Positions 46,058 to 54,618 are shown, counted from the stretch's first letter. The stretch is 64,000 nucleotides of DNA from Anatilimnocola floriformis (GCF_024256385.1 NZ_JAMLFW010000001.1:3596001-3660000), one strand, 5' to 3'. The notes: generated from the letters alone by a model not told the origin. Numbers and translations: made by a program.

Positions 46058-49000
46058 ATGTCTGTCGTTTTGAAAGCTCGTCGTCCTCGGCCCTCTGCCT
46101 CTCTTCGCCGTCGCAAGCTCCTCTTAGAATCGCTCGAAGATCGTTCGCTGATGGCCGCCTTCACGCCTGGCAATCTGGCTGTGCTGCGGATAAGCGATGG
46201 CGTGTCCACGTTGACTCGCTTTGGCAACGCGGTGTTCATTGATGAGCTCACTCCTGCGGGTGCGCTGGTGCAATCCATTGCGTTGCCCACCACGGCAAAT
46301 GGACTGCAGAAGCAATTGATCATGCAGGGCGGAAGCGGCCAACTCGAAGGAACGATGTCCCTCTCGGTCGATGGTCGTTATCTGGTGATGGCCGGCTATG
46401 GCGCCGATCTCGGCGGCACTACGAACTTGAACGCCACCTCGAGCGCGGTGGTGCCGCGCGTCGTCGGCAGGGTTGGGACTGCGGGCGATATCGATACGTC
46501 GACGGCTATCGCCAATTACGACACTACGGCTGGCAGCGGGCAGATTGTACGGACCGCGACATCGATCGACGGGAGTGCGTTTTGGTTGGCCGGTGCGGGC
46601 GGAGTTCGTTATGCAGCGCTCGGGGCAACTACGAAGACGACGATCGTCGGCAACCACGATGTTCGTAACGTTTCAATCTTTGATGGTCAGCTCTATCTCG
46701 ATAACGAAAACAACACGACGGGCGCCCCGAGCGGCTTGAAAACCGTAGGGACAGGGACGCCGACGACAAGTGGCCAGACAGCGACGTTTGTTCCTGGACT
46801 TCCCACGGGCGATGGCACTACGACAAACGTGTTCGGCCCCAATGGTTTCTTCTTTGCCGACTTGGATCCGAGCGTTCCCGGCGTTGACACTCTTTACGTC
46901 GCCGAACAATCGACGACCACTGCTGGTATTCAAAAGTACTCAAAGGTGGGCAGCAGCTGGGTGCTCAACGGCACGATCAATTCGGGGAATGCTAACAACC
47001 GCGCCATCACCGGCGTCGTGACTGGCAATACGGTCACGCTCTACTCGGCCCGTGGTTTTTTGAATGTGGTGAAGTTCACCGACACGGCTGGCTACAACGC
47101 CGCTCCGACTTCGACATCGTCGGTATTGCGCAGCATTGCCGGAGAAGTGCTGTATCGTGGCATTACCTTCACTCCCGATGACGGCATTGGCGCGATTGGA
47201 GCATTGGCCGGGACGACGAATTATTCACCGGGCGCTCCTGCGACGACTTTTGCTAACGCTGCAACGTTTAACGACGCTTCGAATCTGGCTGGTGGATCCT
47301 TGAGGATCACCTACGCGTCCGGCGGATTGGCTGGAGACAACCTGGGGCTGATCGATGGGAATGGCATCGTCGCTGGCGCGGGGGTTGTGACTTTCAATGG
47401 AACGCAGATTGGCACCTATCCGACGAGTGGCGCAGGGAGTGGTTTGAATAACACAAGCCTGGTGGTCACGTTTAATGCCAATGGCTCGGCGAATCCAGTG
47501 CTGAGTGCGGGGGTGCAGGCGTTGCTGCGGCAGGTGACGTTTGCGACCAGTGCGGCGGCGGGGAATCGCGTGCTCAATGTGGCCATCGCGCAGAATGGTG
47601 GATTGACCGCGACGACGACGCAGACCGTGGCGGTGACTGCCGGTGGGCCGCAGGCGCCGGTGAATAGTGCGCCGGTGGGGCCGATTCTTTCGACCGAGGA
47701 TGTGGTCGTGAGTTTTGTCGGCGGGAATGCGATTAGTGTGAGCGATGGCGATGCCGGGGCTTCGCCGATTTCGACGATTATTTCGGTGCCGGTTGGCGTT
47801 GGTACGTTTGCGGCGACGAACGGTGGCGGCACGGCGACGATCAGCGGTGGGGGCAGCAATTCGATCACGATCGCTGGGCCGCAGGTACAGATCAATCTCG
47901 CGCTGGCCACGTTGCAGTTCACACCGGCGCTGAATCGGAATACTCCAAGCGATGGCGCGACGACGGTGACGATCGTCACCAGCGATGGCACGCTGACGGA
48001 CACCGATTCATTCAACATCACCCTTGTCGATGTGAATGATGCGCCGGTCGCTACGGCGGATTCGCTCGGTGTATTAGCCACCGAAAACGGCCCGGCCTTT
48101 ACGATTGCAGCCGCCACGTTGCTCGCGAATGACAACGCTGGTGCGCCGAACGAGAGCGGGCAGACGTTTGCGATCACGTCGGTTGGTTCGCCGGTGGGCG
48201 GCACCGTTTCGCTCGCGGGAACGACGATCACGTTCACGCCAGCTGCGGGCTTTAGTGGCACGGCGTCGTTTCAATACACGATCACCGACAATGGTTTGAG
48301 CGGTGGGATTTCATCGCCACAGTCCGGCACGGGAACCGTTACGTTCACGATTGCCGATATCAACGATCCACCAACGGCGACGGCGGACGTGCTGTCGAAC
48401 ATTGCCGAAGACAGCGGCGTGCGGACGATCGCGTTCAGTGCGCTGACGGGCAACGATTCGGCTGGGCCTGGCGAAAGCACGCAGACGTTGACGATCATCA
48501 GCGTGAGTTCGCCGTTGGGCGGCACGGTGGCGATCAGCGGCACGAATGTTCTTTTCACGCCAACGCTCAACTACAACGGTCCGGCGTCGTTCACCTATGT
48601 CGTGCAAGACAGCGGTTTGCCGCCGCTGACGGCGACGGGGAATGTATCGTTCACCATCACGCCCGTGAATGACGATCCGACGATCAGCGACATCGTGAAT
48701 CAGAACATCGGCGTGAACAGCAGCACCGGCGCGCTGAGCTTTACGATCGGCGATGTCGAAACGGCGGCGGCGAGCTTGATCGTCACTGCCACGAGCAACA
48801 ACGCGACACTTGTGCCGAATAATGCGGCGAATCTGGTGCTCGGCGGCAGCGGCGCGAGCCGGACGATCAACGTCATTCCTGCCGCTGGCCAGACCGGTTC
48901 GGCCATCATCACAGTGACGGTAAGCGATGGCACGACGACGACTAGCGATACGTTTACCGTCAACGTCGCAGCCAACACAGCGCCGACGATCAGCGATGTG

Positions 49001-51475
49001 CCGAATCAAACGATTGCCGAAGACGGCGCGCTTTCGGCCGTGGCGTTCACGGTCGGCGATCTCGAAACGGCAGCGGCTTCGTTGTCGGTTGTCGGCAGTT
49101 CTTCGAATCAAGCCATCATTCCCGATGCCGCGATTATTGTCGCGAGCACTGGCGGTGGTGGCCGAACCGTTTCGATCACACCGGCTGCCAACATCAACGG
49201 CAGCGTGACGATCACGCTCACCGTGACCGACGGCGCTGGCTTGACCTCGGTTGATACCTTCACGCTGAATATCACCGAAGTGAACGACGCGCCGACGGCG
49301 AACAACGATTCGCTTACAAGCGTGAACGAAGACAGCGGCGTGCGGACGATTCCGTTCAGCGCGCTTCTCGCCAACGACTCAACCGGCCCAACGAACGAAA
49401 GCGCACAGACGCTGACGGTCACCAGTGTGACTGCGATCGCGGGCGGCACAGTAACGATCAGCGGCACGAATGTGATCTTTACGCCAACGGCAAACTTCAA
49501 CGGCGCTGCTTCCTTCAGCTACATCGCGCAGGACAACGGCACGACGAACGGCGCTGCCGCGCCGCTTTCGACCGGCAGCGCGACCGTTGGCTTCAACATC
49601 GTGGCCGTCAACGACGCGCCGTCATTCACCAAGGGGGCCGACATCAGCGTGCATCTCAGCGAACCGGCGCAAACGTTTGCTGCTTGGGCTACGGCGATTT
49701 TGGCCGGTCCTGCCAATGAAAACGGCCAAACGGTGACGTTCAACGTTTCCAACAACAACACGTCGCTCTTCGCCGTGCAACCGGCGATTACTGCGAATGG
49801 CACGTTGACGTTCACGCCGCAAACCGGCGCGAGTGGCACTACGACGGTCACAGTTTTCGCGCAAGATAACGGCGGTGTGGCGAACGGCGGCGTTGATGCC
49901 AGCGCATCGCAGACGTTCACAATCACGATTCTGCCGACTCCGCTGAACGCGCTGCCGACGATCAACTCAATCGCCAATGTCACACAAATGGTCGGCGTCG
50001 CCGGGCCGATCGTGCAGCTCAGCGGCATCACGGCAGGTCTTGGCGAAACGCAAGCCTTGCAAGTGACGGCGACGAGCAACAATCCGTCGATCGTGGCCAA
50101 TCCGACGATCGGTTACACCTCGCCGAATGCCACCGGCACGCTGACGCTCGCATCGGCGACTCAGACCAGCGCGGCGACGATCACGGTGACGGTGCGTGAC
50201 GCCGGGCCTGATGGTTCGTTCCTCACGAGTGACGATGGTGTGGTAACGACGCAGTTCAGCGTGATTGTTGTTCCTTACAACGCACCGCCGGATGCCAACG
50301 ATGCGACCCGCTCGACTGTCGCCGGCACGCCGATCAGTGGTGTGTTGTCGGCGACCGATGTTGACAGCCCGACGCTGACTTATTCGATCATCACGCCGCC
50401 GGTGCTTGGCACGCTGACGGCATTTAACGCAACAACCGGCGCGTTCACTTACACGCCGACTCCCGGCGCATCGGGCCTCGACCTGTTTCAGTTCCGCGTG
50501 ACCGATGGAATCAGCAGCGATACGGCGACAGTGCGGATCGTGGTGCAAGGAGCAGCACCAACGATCACGCAGAGCGGCGGCGATTTGATCGTTGTCGGCA
50601 CGCCGAGTCCCGATCAGCTCATCGTGTCGAACCTGACGGCGACGACGGTGCGCGTACGCACGCAATTCGGTTTTGGTGATTTCGCGGTGACGAATCAGCT
50701 TGTTATCAACGGCGCCGATTCGAACGATTACATCGTGGTCGCCGGCGTGCTGACGCCAACGACGATCGATGGCGGCGCGGGAGATGATTACATCTCGAGC
50801 GGCGTGCAGAACGACACGATCATCGGCGGCCTCGGCAATGACCGGGTCAATGCCAGCGGCGGCAACAACGTGGTGTGGGGCGACAATCTCAACGAACAGG
50901 ATTCGCCGATCGGCGGCGACGACGTCCTGAGCTCGCTCGGCGGTCTTGACCTGCTGTTTGGCGGCGGCGGTAACGACCAACTCTTTCCCGGCGACGGCGA
51001 CGACTATGTCTATGGCGGCGCGGGAGACGATGTGATCGACGCCGGCAGCGGCAACGATCGCATCTATGGCGGCGAAGGACTCGATCAACTTTACGGCAGC
51101 GACGGCGACGATGTGATCTCCGGTGGCGCGGGCAGCGACGCACTCTACGGCGGCATCGGCAACGACCTGCTGATCGGCGGCGCGGGCGCCGATTCGCTCG
51201 AAGGCCAAGACGGCAGTGACCTGCTGGTAGGCCGCGAACTCACCATCGGCAGCAGCACCTCGATCAGCGACGCGGCCGACAATGCGTTGCTTTCGCTGCT
51301 GAACAATTGGTCGAGCTTCCACACACCCAACCTGCTCGGCGCGCTCCTCGCCGGCAGCGACAATGCCCCAGACCAACTCTCCGGCGGCACTGGTGATGAC
51401 GACTTCTATGCGGAAGCGAATGACTTCACCAACGACTTTAATTCGCCGTTCTATGGCAACGACCGGCGGTACTAG
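46058..51475 (+). CDS. Giant secreted cadherin/VCBS-repeat protein with C-terminal RTX repeats
   Basis: A 1805-residue protein. I start at MSVVLKARRPRPSASLRRRKLLLESLEDRSLMAA, whose LESLEDRSLMAA is the N-terminal motif seen on planctomycete giant secreted proteins. Residues about 250-1,450 contain tandem Ig-like/cadherin-type modules with repeated VNDAPTA, EDSGVRTIAFSAL and VTISGTNVIFTPTANFNGAASF segments. Residues about 1,560-1,725 have RTX nonapeptides (GGAGDDYI, GGLGNDRV, GDGDDYVYGGAGDDVI, GGAGSDALYGGIGND) that bind calcium. Such proteins act as adhesins or surface structures; secretion is likely via a type I or related route. A frame of 540 residues on the other strand is a shadow. Confidence 0.93.
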   Translation: MSVVLKARRPRPSASLRRRKLLLESLEDRSLMAAFTPGNLAVLRISDGVSTLTRFGNAVFIDELTPAGALVQSIALPTTANGLQKQLIMQGGSGQLEGTMSLSVDGRYLVMAGYGADLGGTTNLNATSSAVVPRVVGRVGTAGDIDTSTAIANYDTTAGSGQIVRTATSIDGSAFWLAGAGGVRYAALGATTKTTIVGNHDVRNVSIFDGQLYLDNENNTTGAPSGLKTVGTGTPTTSGQTATFVPGLPTGDGTTTNVFGPNGFFFADLDPSVPGVDTLYVAEQSTTTAGIQKYSKVGSSWVLNGTINSGNANNRAITGVVTGNTVTLYSARGFLNVVKFTDTAGYNAAPTSTSSVLRSIAGEVLYRGITFTPDDGIGAIGALAGTTNYSPGAPATTFANAATFNDASNLAGGSLRITYASGGLAGDNLGLIDGNGIVAGAGVVTFNGTQIGTYPTSGAGSGLNNTSLVVTFNANGSANPVLSAGVQALLRQVTFATSAAAGNRVLNVAIAQNGGLTATTTQTVAVTAGGPQAPVNSAPVGPILSTEDVVVSFVGGNAISVSDGDAGASPISTIISVPVGVGTFAATNGGGTATISGGGSNSITIAGPQVQINLALATLQFTPALNRNTPSDGATTVTIVTSDGTLTDTDSFNITLVDVNDAPVATADSLGVLATENGPAFTIAAATLLANDNAGAPNESGQTFAITSVGSPVGGTVSLAGTTITFTPAAGFSGTASFQYTITDNGLSGGISSPQSGTGTVTFTIADINDPPTATADVLSNIAEDSGVRTIAFSALTGNDSAGPGESTQTLTIISVSSPLGGTVAISGTNVLFTPTLNYNGPASFTYVVQDSGLPPLTATGNVSFTITPVNDDPTISDIVNQNIGVNSSTGALSFTIGDVETAAASLIVTATSNNATLVPNNAANLVLGGSGASRTINVIPAAGQTGSAIITVTVSDGTTTTSDTFTVNVAANTAPTISDVPNQTIAEDGALSAVAFTVGDLETAAASLSVVGSSSNQAIIPDAAIIVASTGGGGRTVSITPAANINGSVTITLTVTDGAGLTSVDTFTLNITEVNDAPTANNDSLTSVNEDSGVRTIPFSALLANDSTGPTNESAQTLTVTSVTAIAGGTVTISGTNVIFTPTANFNGAASFSYIAQDNGTTNGAAAPLSTGSATVGFNIVAVNDAPSFTKGADISVHLSEPAQTFAAWATAILAGPANENGQTVTFNVSNNNTSLFAVQPAITANGTLTFTPQTGASGTTTVTVFAQDNGGVANGGVDASASQTFTITILPTPLNALPTINSIANVTQMVGVAGPIVQLSGITAGLGETQALQVTATSNNPSIVANPTIGYTSPNATGTLTLASATQTSAATITVTVRDAGPDGSFLTSDDGVVTTQFSVIVVPYNAPPDANDATRSTVAGTPISGVLSATDVDSPTLTYSIITPPVLGTLTAFNATTGAFTYTPTPGASGLDLFQFRVTDGISSDTATVRIVVQGAAPTITQSGGDLIVVGTPSPDQLIVSNLTATTVRVRTQFGFGDFAVTNQLVINGADSNDYIVVAGVLTPTTIDGGAGDDYISSGVQNDTIIGGLGNDRVNASGGNNVVWGDNLNEQDSPIGGDDVLSSLGGLDLLFGGGGNDQLFPGDGDDYVYGGAGDDVIDAGSGNDRIYGGEGLDQLYGSDGDDVISGGAGSDALYGGIGNDLLIGGAGADSLEGQDGSDLLVGRELTIGSSTSISDAADNALLSLLNNWSSFHTPNLLGALLAGSDNAPDQLSGGTGDDDFYAEANDFTNDFNSPFYGNDRRY

Positions 51476-51545
51476 ACTATCTTCGGTGCGCCCCAGATTG
51501 TGATCGCGCCCCAGGGCGTCGGGAGAAGGAATGATACCAGGCGTC

Positions 51546-51568
51546 GGTAGTGCTGGATTAAGTGGACC
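51546..51568 (+). repeat. Left terminal inverted repeat
   Basis: It starts GGTAGTGCTGGATTAAGTGG and runs 23 bp. It is the exact reverse complement of 54569-54591. The next base inward differs between ends. Confidence 0.92.
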
Positions 51569-51595
51569 CGAAAAATAAGGCGGGAACAACTGCCG

Positions 51596-51778
51596 CTATT
51601 TTTGGTTTTGTCCCGTTGCCTTGAGTCTCGCAAAATGGTCAGCAAGGTCCCTGCTGGCTTTACCCAGATCGCGATACTTCGTCGCATCCGAACTGAGCTG
51701 CGCTCGGTCAATCCACCAGCCAAGCGTCACAGCACAGACCAGCACCAGCCAGAACAAATCTCGCAGCGTAAATTTCAT
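51596..51778 (-). CDS. Small membrane protein, 'LRDLFWLVLVCA' family
   Basis: A 60-residue protein: MKFTLRDLFWLVLVCAVTLGWWIDR is one membrane segment, followed by a charged helix with SSDATKYRDLGKASRDLADHFARL. It is intact, unlike the copies at 24526 and 27150. It sits directly inside the left end of the element and follows the transposase remnant, as in copy A. The function is unknown. Confidence 0.7.
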   Translation of the reverse strand: MKFTLRDLFWLVLVCAVTLGWWIDRAQLSSDATKYRDLGKASRDLADHFARLKATGQNQK

Positions 51779-51796
51779 CTCCCCATTCTACCCGCG

Positions 51797-51826
51797 CACG
51801 AAAAAGCCCCGCTATGTTTCGCGGGG
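51797..51826 (-). terminator. Intrinsic terminator after the transposase remnant
   Basis: On the minus strand GCCCCGCG and CGGGGC form a stem, followed by TTTTTCG. The same arrangement, GCCCCGCGAACT...GGGCTTTTTCG, occurs after copy A near 24476-24510. Confidence 0.7.
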
Positions 51827-51844
51827 CCGAATCTGCCAACTGAA

Positions 51845-52530
51845 CTAGGCTGCAATCGCGTGCAGCAACTTCTCTACCGTCCAAACGTCGTGGGCCAATC
51901 CACTGGCCATCGCTGGAGTCGCCTTGAGGGTTTTGTGCGTGCGGCAGAAATTGAAGTGAGCGAAGTGGAGAGCCAGCGCCCATTCGTGGTTCGCCCACTT
52001 CTTCCTGAAGCAGTAAGTCAGCCGGCCCATACGCTTCGTGAAGCAGCGGATTGAACCGTTGTTGCGTTTGGTGTGAGAAGTGCAGATTTTGTCGCTGTCT
52101 GGGTTGCCGTGGATGGCTTCGCGCTTCGCACCGACTATCTGGGCAGGGCTGTAGCGTCCACCGTTGTCGTTGCCCTTGTATATCTTGATCAACATGCCGA
52201 AATCGACCCGCTCGCCGAGGTTGTGGGCAATCGCGTAGATGTAATTCCGCAGGCCATCGGTGCTGATCTGAAACTTCTTGGGAGCCGTGGCGACGCTCAC
52301 CTTGCGGCAGGAACGCCTTGCAGCGTGGACCGACAACGGCGAGCAATTCGAGAATGGTTTTCTGATCGACGTTGCAGAATCGCGAAGTGGCCCGCAAGCT
52401 CATCCCTTCGGCGAGCAGCGTGACGATTTGCACGGCCTTATCCATGCCGATCCGCATGCCGCCCAGCGTGTTCGTGCTGTGCGTGAACCGCTTGCCGCAT
52501 TCCAGGCACTTGTAAAACGTGACGGCGCAG
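51845..52530 (-). pseudogene. Internally deleted IS1-like transposase, copy B
   Basis: The N-terminal frame reads FYKCLECGKRFTHSTNTLGG then MRIGMDKAVQIVTLLAEGMSLRATSRFCNVDQKTIL, a zinc-finger and helix-turn-helix region. At about 52300 it jumps to another frame that continues ATAPKKFQISTDGLRNYIYAI, RCFTKRMGRLTYCFRKKWANHEWALALHFAHFNF to LHAIAA. Comparison with copy A shows that about 75-80 codons are lost, including the IWQFVYCKRR region with the first catalytic Asp. The product would be inactive. It is over 85% identical to copy A in the last 100 codons. Confidence 0.85.
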
Positions 52531-52688
52531 GCCGGAAAGCCGGGGCCGAAGGGAAGGCGGTTTTAGTGACCGCCAGCGTGCCGAGCGAAGTGGCGGAGCA
52601 GTTTGACAAGCTGCGAGAAGCGAAGGGCTGGACGCGTTCCTATGCGGTTAGTGAAGCCATTCGCGGGCTGCTAGGCAAAGAGTCCTAG
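52515..52688 (+). pseudogene. 3' fragment of a ribbon-helix-helix protein
   Basis: The plus-strand frame ends in VLVTASVPSEVAEQFDKLREAKGWTRSYAVSEAIRGLLGKES, a ribbon-helix-helix (CopG/Arc-type) DNA-binding motif common in antitoxins. The upstream codons in this frame are antisense to the transposase remnant, so the true 5' end seems lost. The boundary near 52515 is estimated. Confidence 0.55.
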
Positions 52689-52777
52689 CGGAGAGAAGGG
52701 GAATCGAACCCAGCCGATACCGGCACCCTAGCGCGGGTTATAAATCCGCTGCGCGGCCAATGCGCGGGCTGCTCTCC
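52689..52777 (-). tRNA. tRNA-like class II sequence with unusual acceptor/T-stem arrangement
   Basis: On the minus strand this 89-nt segment starts GGAGAGCAG and ends CTTCTCTCC plus discriminator G. The T-loop GGG-TTCGATT-CCC and a long variable arm with GCCG-GTAT-CGGC are clear, as in tRNA-Ser. The D arm pairs GCGC/GCGC around ATTGGCC. The anticodon arm GCGGA-TTTATAA-CCCGC has one A-C mismatch and would give anticodon UAU. The acceptor can pair nine bases (one mismatch) with only three T-stem pairs, a 9/3 layout like the non-canonical tRNAs described in some bacteria. It could instead be a degenerate tRNA. No CCA is encoded. Confidence 0.55.
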
Positions 52778-52848
52778 AAAAAAGGAAAGCAGCGTTGTTG
52801 ATCAAAAGGTATTCGCATACCAGAAGGACGCGAAACTTAATGGCTGGT

Positions 52849-53619
52849 TCACGCCACAATCGCGCTTAGAAACTCGTCTGGGCGCGACCAAAAGCAAACG
52901 TCGGAAATTGACTCAACAAATTTGAAGTCCTCTTCTTTCCAAACGTCAGCCGTATCGTCAAACAGCGAAATGAAACGAGTGCCATTTCCCGTTGAGGCGC
53001 GCAGGTGGCTGAGGTCATGAAAGAGACTTACAACATGCTCTGTCATGCGATTGCTGGCATCTTTTGTCCCGCTCGTCAGAACTTGCACAAGGGAATTTTT
53101 GTTTGGCGACTTGGTATGAAAGTCAATCGTCCAAACACGACCAGACCGCCCGGGGCGTTTCTCGCCCTGCTGAAACTCGACCTTGTTTTCCGTAAGAAAT
53201 TGCGCCACCTCTTCGGTCACAGTCTCTCCAGCGCGTGAACGCATCGTGAACCATACGTCGGACACACGCACACACCCCTGCCCGAGTCGCGTGAGAGCTT
53301 CCGCGATGTCGTTTACGTTATCAACCCGAATATTCAGCGCACCCTTAAAAAACTCGATTCCAAGGGTTGAAACGATGTCAAAAATCAAACTAGTCTGCCT
53401 GGACGTGCGCTTTGACACGTTTGTCTGCATGCGCAGCCAGCGTGTTGTTTCACCCAGATCGGTAAGCGTGTGAAAGTTGCCATCGTCGCGAAGGAACAGA
53501 TCGATCACATCGCCATCTGGAAGAAGATAAGGCGTGTGAATTTTCGTGTACCGGCCAAATGATTCGCACGTAAAAAGCTCGCCATTTCGCTGATTGATAA
53601 TTTCACAAGGGTTGATCAT
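52849..53619 (-). CDS. DUF1828-like protein
   Basis: A 256-residue soluble protein starting at MINPCEIINQRNGELFTCESFG; the ATG overlaps the stop of the upstream gene (ATGA). The N-terminal part, PYLLPDGDVIDLFLRDDGNFHTLTDLGETTRWL, has the DGDxIxLFLxxDGxxxxLTDLG pattern of DUF1828. The C-terminal half, VWTIDFHTKSPNKNSLVQVLTSG, fits the DUF1829 region that often follows. These proteins are uncharacterised and often occur beside a small partner, as here. A toxin-antitoxin or defence role is a guess. Confidence 0.72.
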   Translation of the reverse strand: MINPCEIINQRNGELFTCESFGRYTKIHTPYLLPDGDVIDLFLRDDGNFHTLTDLGETTRWLRMQTNVSKRTSRQTSLIFDIVSTLGIEFFKGALNIRVDNVNDIAEALTRLGQGCVRVSDVWFTMRSRAGETVTEEVAQFLTENKVEFQQGEKRPGRSGRVWTIDFHTKSPNKNSLVQVLTSGTKDASNRMTEHVVSLFHDLSHLRASTGNGTRFISLFDDTADVWKEEDFKFVESISDVCFWSRPDEFLSAIVA

Positions 53620-54074
53620 TCGAAAAATCCTGGCTGTGGAACTGGCGAAGGAAAGTCTCCTTCGTGCTTTAATCCAGCCTCCACACAAAACTGCTTCCAA
53701 ACCGCCGGCGGATCAGTTGCAGGTTCAGTAATGTCTTTCGGGACGTAGGCTTCTTTGTCCCGATTTTCTTCGCTCCATCTATGTTTGTGCTTCTCTCCGA
53801 CTAGTTGTCCTGTTGATGGATTGCGGTGGTCCTTACCTAAGTCCAGAGCGTAAACGCGCCCTGTTCCCTTCAAAATCATGACATAGGAGAGGGCTTTCGC
53901 TTCGTGGTTGTAACTGCCGCGAACGAACAATGGATGGCCTTTCGAAGTAGCCACATCCAGCGTGAATTCCTTTGCTGGAGAGTGATCTTCGTCATCGCAC
54001 CACTTAACATCGCCAGCTACAATTTTGTCTGGATCAGACAGCAGTTCTTCAAATTCTTCATTCGTAAACGGCAT
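53616..54074 (-). CDS. Uncharacterised partner of the DUF1828-like protein
   Basis: A 152-residue protein starting MPFTNEEFEELLSDPDKIVAGDVKWCDDEDHSPAKEFTLDVATSKGHPLFVRGSYN. An AAGGGTG site precedes this ATG; the upstream in-frame codons to 54206 cross a palindrome and look non-coding. The C-terminus contains HRNPSTGQLVGEKHKHRWSEENRDKEAYVPKDI. It resembles an uncharacterised family (DUF6978, from memory) next to DUF1828 genes. The two genes overlap by four bases and should be made together. Confidence 0.65.
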   Translation of the reverse strand: MPFTNEEFEELLSDPDKIVAGDVKWCDDEDHSPAKEFTLDVATSKGHPLFVRGSYNHEAKALSYVMILKGTGRVYALDLGKDHRNPSTGQLVGEKHKHRWSEENRDKEAYVPKDITEPATDPPAVWKQFCVEAGLKHEGDFPSPVPQPGFFE

Positions 54075-54167
54075 TTTCGTCACCCTTTGCAGTCGGCAAT
54101 TGTGCCTGCGCGTGGTGACACTTTCAATCCAATTATCTGACTTCACTGGCGAGAAAAGTAGTACCCG

Positions 54168-54192
54168 TGAGGGGGGCTCTAGCCCCCTCATT
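54168..54192. repeat. Palindromic hairpin between divergent element genes
   Basis: GTGAGGGGGGCTCTAGCCCC and its continuation form a near-perfect palindrome centred on CTAG. It lies between the coupled gene pair and the small membrane gene, so it could be an operator or bidirectional terminator. Confidence 0.5.
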
Positions 54193-54271
54193 GCAATCGT
54201 AACCACCGCTTTGACAACTTAGGTCCGCGACGGCAAATGAACCCCCAATTCCTCACCGGCCAAACCTCGCC

Positions 54272-54550
54272 ATGAAACGAGAATCCCGCGCACCCCTGAT
54301 TGTCGCCATCGTGCTGCTGCTCCTGCCGGTGCTGTACGTGGGGAGCTATTTGGCGCTGGTTGTGCCAGGGGGCGTAAAACGGCCAATCCCTACGGGGGTG
54401 ACCGCCAGACTTAGCTGGGACCGTTACCGAATTGGTGGCAATTGGTCAGTCATCATTTTCTGGCCCCTGGAGCAGATCGACCGGAAGTTGAGGCCAGGGG
54501 CGTGGGAGTCATTTGAAGACCGGTTGAAGTCCCGCCGCCTTTCCCCTTAA
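54272..54550 (+). CDS. Small membrane protein, 'YVGSYLALVVPGG' family
   Basis: A 92-residue protein: MKRESRAPLIVAIVLLLLPVLYVGSYLALVVPGG is the membrane segment, and IIFWPLEQIDRKLRPGAW the signature tail. It is the closest relative of 27531-27800. In both places the right terminal repeat of the element lies 17-19 bp past the stop, so this gene is a standard component of the element's right end. The function is unknown. Confidence 0.72.
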   Translation: MKRESRAPLIVAIVLLLLPVLYVGSYLALVVPGGVKRPIPTGVTARLSWDRYRIGGNWSVIIFWPLEQIDRKLRPGAWESFEDRLKSRRLSP

Positions 54551-54568
54551 TTCCACCTTCCCCGGCTA

Positions 54569-54591
54569 GGTCCACTTAATCCAGCACTACC
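54569..54591 (-). repeat. Right terminal inverted repeat
   Basis: The exact reverse complement of 51546-51568 over 23 bp. It is followed by the second copy of the CAGGCGTC target duplication. Confidence 0.92.
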
Positions 54592-54618
54592 CAGGCGTCT
54601 GTGGGCTTAACATCGCGT

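Larger units (their letters stand above)
51546..54591. mobile_element. 3,046-bp IS1-like element with passenger genes
   Basis: The ends are perfect 23-bp inverted repeats: left 51546-51568 (GGTAGTGCTGGATTAAGTGG...) and right 54569-54591. An 8-bp direct repeat, CAGGCGTC, flanks it (51538-51545 and 54592-54599), the duplication expected of IS1-family insertion. Inside are two small membrane genes, a decayed IS1-like transposase, a ribbon-helix-helix remnant, a tRNA-like sequence and an operon of two genes. The transposase is deleted internally, so movement would require help from elsewhere. It is inserted in the gap between the giant gene and a DUF1559 gene. Confidence 0.85.

Noticed and set aside
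47416-51589. Long minus-strand frames of 281, 266, 193 and 540 codons
   Set aside because: They are antisense to the giant RTX gene; composition is Arg/Val/Ala-rich without family motifs, and they follow the repeat period of the plus-strand gene.
2788-52777. The tRNA-like sequence at 52.7 kb as the second attachment site of the tRNA-Ser island
   Set aside because: Its 3' end does not match the tRNA-Ser(CGA) 3' end; no direct repeat was seen.
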